From Flavobacterium limi (GTDB taxonomy: Bacteria > Bacteroidota > Bacteroidia > Flavobacteriales > Flavobacteriaceae), in assembly GCF_010645075.1 (NCBI RefSeq), contig NZ_JAADZV010000001.1, positions 496,001 through 560,000 of the forward strand: DNA of 64,000 bases, in the 5' to 3' direction. The notes beneath the pieces are model-generated. The model made no database searches, was not told the origin of the DNA, and saw only the letters and a program-made list of their open reading frames with translations. Shown here piece after piece: positions 60,424-64,000 of this stretch. How positions within the stretch are numbered: the first letter of the stretch is position 1; each line of letters opens with the position of its first letter. Both the position numbers and the translations under genes were made by a program.

Positions 60424-61218
60424 ATGAGTGCAGTTTATATTGTCGAAGAAATTTATATCTATCCGATAAAAAGCCTTGCCGGAATTAGCTGTCAAAAGGC
60501 TTTTGCTGAAGAAATGGGGTTTGAAAACGATCGCCGATGGATGTTGTTGGATTCAGATAACCAGCATATCACACAGCGTGAGTATCCCATAATGAGTCAG
60601 TTTTATCCACAAATTTCAGACGGAAAAATTACAATTACTTTTCAGGATCAAAAACATGAATTTTCGATAAGTGAGCACTTAAATGATCAGATTTATACAA
60701 AAGTATGGGAGGATAAAAGTTTTGTTTTTGAAGTAAATAAAGCGACTTCAAAATGGTTTAGCGATCATATAGGATTTGAATGTAAATTGGTTAAAATTAT
60801 AAACAATGGAGACCGTAAACACGAAAGTTCAAGATCCAAAGAAACGTATAATGTCAGTTTTGCAGATGCATATCCATATTTATTAACCGGAACAAAAAGC
60901 TTAGATTTTCTGAATGAAAAGCTGGAAGAAAAAATCACGATAAAAAGATTTCGTCCCAATATCGTTGTAAGTACTCAAAAGGCTCATGAGGAGGATGATT
61001 TTGAGCATTTTAAAATTGGTGAAGTTCAGTTTAAAAACGTGAAACCCTGCGGAAGATGTATTATGGTTAATAATGATCCGCAGAGTGGAATTGTGAAAAA
61101 AGAACCGTTGAAAACATTAAGTAAATACAGGAATTTCAATAATTCTGTTTTATTCGGAACCAATATTGTGGGTTTGAATCCTGGAATAATTCAGGTGGGT
61201 GATGCCGTTGTATTTTAA
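60424..61218 (+). CDS. MOSC domain protein
   Basis: 264 residues. N-terminal MOSC beta-barrel (~5-120: EIYIYPIKSLAGISCQKAF, RRWMLLD) and C-terminal MOSC domain (~125-264) with the conserved Cys in VKPCGRCIMVNNDP that binds the molybdenum cofactor in the mARC/YcbX class. Likely reduces N-hydroxylated compounds with a ferredoxin-type partner, but no redox partner domain is fused here. Overlaps thiF by 4 nt at the 3' end (convergent). Confidence 0.9.
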   Translation: MSAVYIVEEIYIYPIKSLAGISCQKAFAEEMGFENDRRWMLLDSDNQHITQREYPIMSQFYPQISDGKITITFQDQKHEFSISEHLNDQIYTKVWEDKSFVFEVNKATSKWFSDHIGFECKLVKIINNGDRKHESSRSKETYNVSFADAYPYLLTGTKSLDFLNEKLEEKITIKRFRPNIVVSTQKAHEEDDFEHFKIGEVQFKNVKPCGRCIMVNNDPQSGIVKKEPLKTLSKYRNFNNSVLFGTNIVGLNPGIIQVGDAVVF

Positions 61219-61925
61219 AAATTCAATTTCGTAAAATTATAATCCCAAGTATTAAAAAGCACTAATTCATTTTTTAATGTTGGCAATTTAAGGATTAATT
61301 TAAGTGTTTCATGTGCCATCATTGTACCTATAATTCCGGGTAAAGTACCGAGAACTCCATTTACACTGCAATTCGGAACATACTTCGGATCAGGCATTTC
61401 AGGAAATAAATCACGAAGATTTTTACTTCCGTTATGATTGAAAACAGCTATCTGACCTTCGAATTTTAAAATGCTTCCGTAAACAAGAGGTTTTTTTAAA
61501 GTAACACAAGTGTCATTTACCAGATAACGGGTTGTAAAATTATCTGAGCCATCCACAACAACATCATATTGTTCAATTATCTGCGCTGCATTTTCAATAG
61601 TTAATTTTTCAGTAATAGCTTTAGCCTGAATTAAAGGGTTTAGTTTCAAAACAATATTTTGGGCTACAATGGCTTTCTGCTGGCCAATTTCGCTTTCAGT
61701 ATATAAAATCTGTCTGTGAAGATTGTGAATTTCGATGGTGTCAAAATCCATTATTCCAATAAAGCCTATGCCAGCCGTAGCAATATATTGCAAAATTGGA
61801 CAGCCTAAACCTCCGGCTCCAATAACCAGAACTTTGGCTTTTTTAAGTTTTTCCTGACCTTCATCGCCAATTTCCGGTAAGATAGTTTGCCTGCTGTAAC
61901 GCAAAAATTCTTTTATAATGCTCAT
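61215..61925 (-). CDS. thiF: ThiF/MoeB/HesA family adenylyltransferase
   Basis: 236 residues, E1-like ATP-binding fold: VLVIGAGGLGCPIL (P-loop), NLHRQILYTESEIGQQKA (R-x-x-x-x-Q), VVDGSDNFTTRYLVND and a Cys in VPNCSVNGVLG. Adenylates the sulfur carrier ThiS for thiazole synthesis. The MoeB alternative is less likely because it lies directly downstream of thiH in a thiG-thiH-thiF order. The usual C-x2-C zinc pairs are not evident. Confidence 0.88.
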   Translation of the reverse strand: MSIIKEFLRYSRQTILPEIGDEGQEKLKKAKVLVIGAGGLGCPILQYIATAGIGFIGIMDFDTIEIHNLHRQILYTESEIGQQKAIVAQNIVLKLNPLIQAKAITEKLTIENAAQIIEQYDVVVDGSDNFTTRYLVNDTCVTLKKPLVYGSILKFEGQIAVFNHNGSKNLRDLFPEMPDPKYVPNCSVNGVLGTLPGIIGTMMAHETLKLILKLPTLKNELVLFNTWDYNFTKLNF

Positions 61926-61958
61926 TATTGTGAAATGTAAAATGGATTTTGTAAAATG

Positions 61959-63080
61959 TTAGATCTGATGACCAAAGCTTCTGTCCCAGTCTTTCAAAAC
62001 AGGTTCATAGCCTGAGTTTTTTATAATTTGTTTAATTTCTTCTGCAGAGCGTTCATCGCTGATTTCGAATTGTTCCAAAGACTGAGGATCAACGACATAA
62101 CCACCTGGATTGGTTTTAGAACCGGCACTCATACTGGTAACACCAATCGGAATAATATTGTTTCTGAATTTTTCGTTTTCTCTTGTTGAAATGGAGATTT
62201 CAAGATCCTCATTCCATAGGCGATAAGCGCAGATTAATTGCGTTAGGTCTTTATCATCCATAATAAAATTGGGTTCGATAATGCCTTCTGCAGGACGTAA
62301 CCTCGGAAATGAAACCGAATATTTGGTCTGCCAGTATTTTTTTTGAAGATAATCAAGATGTAATGCATTAAAAAAACTGTCGGTACGCCAGTCTTCTAAG
62401 CCTAGTAAAACACCCAGACCTATTTTATGAATTCCGGCAGTTCCAATTCGGTCAGGAGTTTCAAGTCTGAAATCAAAGTTTGATTTTTTACCTTTTGTAT
62501 GGTACTTTTTGTATACTTCCTGATGATACGTTTCCTGATAGACCAAAACTGAATATACGCCGGCTTCGTGCAAGCGCTGGTATTCTTCGGTAGAAAGTGG
62601 CTGAACTTCAACAGAAATAATAGAAAATTGTTCTCTGATTAAATTAATTGAATTCAGGAAATAATTAATATTTACCGTATAATTAGCCTCACCCGTGACT
62701 AGCAAAACATGATCAAATCCTGTGTTTTTTAGTGCTTCTGCTTCAAGTTTTATTTCGGAATCAGACAGCGTTTTTCTTTTAATTTTGTTGTCCAGACTGA
62801 ATCCGCAATATGTACAGATATTTTGGCATTCATTGCTCAGGTAAAGAGGTGCATACATCTGAATTGTTTTTCCAAAACGTTTTTTGGTGATTTCATGGCA
62901 TTTTTGTGCCATTTCTTCCAGATAATTTTGAGCTACGGGAGAAATTAGAGCCAAAAAATCATCAAGACTTCGTTTGGTTTTGGACAAAGATTGCTCTACA
63001 TCTTTTGATGTAGTCTGGTATATTTTGGATTGAATGGAATCCCAATCGTACTGTTCAAAAATGGATTTGAATGTTTTCAT
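61959..63080 (-). CDS. thiH: 2-iminoacetate synthase ThiH
   Basis: 373 residues from ATG 63080. Radical-SAM enzyme that converts tyrosine to dehydroglycine for the thiazole ring. Cluster motif C-x3-C-x2-C in ECQNICTYCGFS; later EVQPLSTEEYQRL, VYQETYHQEVY, KIGLGVLLGLEDWR, and the C-terminal VTSMSAGSKTNPGGY. An ATG at 63098 is possible but overlaps the inverted repeat of the GxxExxY cassette, so the later start is favoured. Confidence 0.95.
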   Translation of the reverse strand: MKTFKSIFEQYDWDSIQSKIYQTTSKDVEQSLSKTKRSLDDFLALISPVAQNYLEEMAQKCHEITKKRFGKTIQMYAPLYLSNECQNICTYCGFSLDNKIKRKTLSDSEIKLEAEALKNTGFDHVLLVTGEANYTVNINYFLNSINLIREQFSIISVEVQPLSTEEYQRLHEAGVYSVLVYQETYHQEVYKKYHTKGKKSNFDFRLETPDRIGTAGIHKIGLGVLLGLEDWRTDSFFNALHLDYLQKKYWQTKYSVSFPRLRPAEGIIEPNFIMDDKDLTQLICAYRLWNEDLEISISTRENEKFRNNIIPIGVTSMSAGSKTNPGGYVVDPQSLEQFEISDERSAEEIKQIIKNSGYEPVLKDWDRSFGHQI

Positions 63081-63092
63081 TGTATTGTTTTC

Positions 63093-63653
63093 TTTCACGC
63101 AGATTTTGGCAGATTTAAGCAGATAAAAGTGATTTATCTAATTTTTGATCTGTTTAAAATTGTGTTTCATTTTTATATTTATTGGCAATTCTTTTAATAT
63201 CGTCCAAGATGTTTAGAGTATTGAAATTTACCAATAAACCTATTTTCTTGTTAGTAAGCCTTAGATAAGTTGCAATTTGCTTATAATGAATAGGTGCTAA
63301 ATCTTCCACAGATTTTAATTCAATAATTACCTTATCTTCAACTAACAAATCGATCTTAAAAGCGACATCTAATATTAGTTCATCATAAGGAATTGTAATT
63401 GATATTTGTCTTTCAACTTTTAAATCAAGTTTTGTTAATTCATAATATAAAGCGCTTTCATATACAGATTCAAATAATCCCGGGCCAAGTTTGTTGTAAA
63501 CTTTAAATATGGCACCTCTTATTTTATATGATATTTCGTTTTCTGTCATCATTCTTTATTTTTCAATCGCTTAAAAATAAAGATTTTTCTTCCTTTTTTA
63601 AGGTGGTTCAGAAAAATAAAATCTTTTTTAGATCTGCATAAATCTGCGTGAAA
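63093..63653. mobile_element. Inverted-repeat-bounded GxxExxY cassette between thiG and thiH
   Basis: Left arm 63093-63114 (tttcacgcag attt..gcagat) and right arm 63632-63653 (atctgcataaatctgcgtg) are inverted complements at 20 of 22 positions. The single gene between them is the GxxExxY protein. The unit fits exactly between the thiG stop (63658) and the thiH start (63080). No transposase inside; moved, if mobile, in trans. Confidence 0.55.
63154..63552 (-). CDS. GxxExxY family protein
   Basis: 132 residues. Signature G-x-x-E-x-x-Y in GPGLFESVYESAL (residues ~23-35), then IDLLVEDKVIIELKSVEDLAPIHYKQIATYLRLT, with the D ... E-x-K pattern of PD-(D/E)xK-like nucleases, and GLLVNFN. Family function is unknown; the nuclease-like core is my inference. 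It sits inside the thiamine operon, which its neighbours do not explain, and is bounded by inverted repeats, so it appears to be an insertion. The alternative start M2 is one codon in. Confidence 0.9.
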   Translation of the reverse strand: MMTENEISYKIRGAIFKVYNKLGPGLFESVYESALYYELTKLDLKVERQISITIPYDELILDVAFKIDLLVEDKVIIELKSVEDLAPIHYKQIATYLRLTNKKIGLLVNFNTLNILDDIKRIANKYKNETQF

Positions 63654-63657
63654 TAAT

Positions 63658-64000
63658 TTATTCATATAAAAAAGAAGTCAATGGACTGGATGCTATAGCA
63701 TAATTTTGCTTATTAGGCACTTTGGCTTCAAAAGCTTTTCTTCCGGCTACGACAGCTTCTTTAAAAGCTTCAGCCATTAGTTTTGGATTTCCGGCTACTG
63801 CTATTGCTGTATTAACCAAAACGGCATCAGCACCAATTTCCATCGCTTTTGCAGCATCAGAAGGAGCACCAATTCCGGCATCGACAATTACAGGAACATT
63901 GCTTTGTTCTATAATTATTTCCAAGAAATCAATTGTTTTTAAACCTTTGTTGCTTCCAATTGGAGATCCCAAAGGCATGACTGCGGCTGTTCCTGCATCT
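63658..64000 (-). CDS. thiG: Thiazole synthase ThiG, 5' part missing (runs off right edge)
   Basis: The last 114 codons are seen. TIM-barrel segments [46 protein letters not shown] and [10 protein letters not shown] are ThiG hallmarks. It forms the thiazole phosphate of thiamine from DXP, ThiS-thiocarboxylate and dehydroglycine, with ThiH downstream. The reading frame continues upstream of the ATG at 63978 (DAGTAAV), so the true start is outside the window. Confidence 0.93.
   Translation of the reverse strand, partial: DAGTAAVMPLGSPIGSNKGLKTIDFLEIIIEQSNVPVIVDAGIGAPSDAAKAMEIGADAVLVNTAIAVAGNPKLMAEAFKEAVVAGRKAFEAKVPNKQNYAIASSPLTSFLYE

Noticed and set aside
1..64000. CRISPR arrays, tRNA or rRNA genes
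   Set aside because: No regularly spaced direct repeats, no CCA-ended cloverleaf and no rRNA signature were noticed on reading either strand; a tRNAscan run would settle the tRNA point.

Overview
The window looks like a stretch of a Flavobacterium chromosome close to F. johnsoniae. The base composition is AT-rich. Most promoters that can be read have the Bacteroidota form TTG-N(18-21)-TAnnTTTG, and Shine-Dalgarno sequences are essentially absent. The gene content is diagnostic: gliding and type IX secretion genes (gldE, gldD, porV, porU, gldJ), an archaeal-type prenylglyceryl phosphate synthase, many small lipoproteins with Cys lipoboxes, and AT-rich palindromic dispersed repeats. Nearly all of the window is ordinary core genome. 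The exception is one clearly delimited mobile element at 52268-57002.

Layout. 1-12 kb: ribonuclease G (cut by the left edge), a 30-residue basic peptide, HU, mutY-ssb-gldE-gldD, a SUKH-like protein, a heavy-metal-domain lipoprotein, an EamA exporter, an inactive/active pair of M16 peptidases, and rplU-rpmA. 12-24 kb: AsmA-like protein, miaE, a glycosyltransferase, three secreted proteins, an AraC regulator with an AhpD-like protein, about 600 bp of dispersed repeats, and an M1 peptidase. 24-36 kb: pdhC-pdhA, cdd, porV, porU, then divergent gldJ and murF, and a GrpB-family gene. 36-39 kb: an adaptive-response-like alkylation repair cluster on the minus strand (Ada activator/methyltransferase, 2OG-Fe(II) oxygenase, Ada-zinc-domain/AlkB fusion). 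39-52 kb: GNAT, a WG-repeat protein, ahcY, a phosphopantetheinyl transferase, a Crp/Fnr regulator with a truncated-hemoglobin operon and a perfect palindromic operator, GGGP synthase, pnuC, a NadR-like kinase/DUF4301 fusion, arfB, a TPP-riboswitch-controlled TonB receptor, a degenerate Rieske-like lipoprotein, greA and a HIT protein.

52.27-57.00 kb: a complete 4735-bp transposon with ~25-bp imperfect inverted ends and a perfect 8-bp target duplication (aaaaataa). It carries an ISXO2/IS1595-type DDE transposase plus cargo. The cargo is a four-gene minus-strand operon (lipoprotein, repeat-bearing secreted protein, an amber-interrupted secreted protein, an unknown cytosolic protein) preceded by a promoter and a ~170-nt structured RNA that ends in an intrinsic terminator and can form a pseudoknot. 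It also has a small gene overlapping the transposase stop, a 53-aa Cys/His-rich peptide, a TRYPCO2-like protein and an 84-aa protein. This is the least explained part of the window. The insertion separated the greA-HIT operon from its old terminator.

57-64 kb: a histidine kinase, a flavin reductase-like protein, a DUF3127 protein with an SSB-like acidic tip, aat, a MOSC protein, and the minus-strand thiamine genes thiG (cut by the right edge), thiH and thiF. A GxxExxY gene bounded by inverted repeats sits between thiG and thiH. Thiamine synthesis here and the TPP riboswitch/TonB receptor at 48.4-50.7 kb belong to the same metabolic theme. PorU, PorV, GldJ, GldD and GldE together serve the gliding/type IX secretion machine in the envelope.
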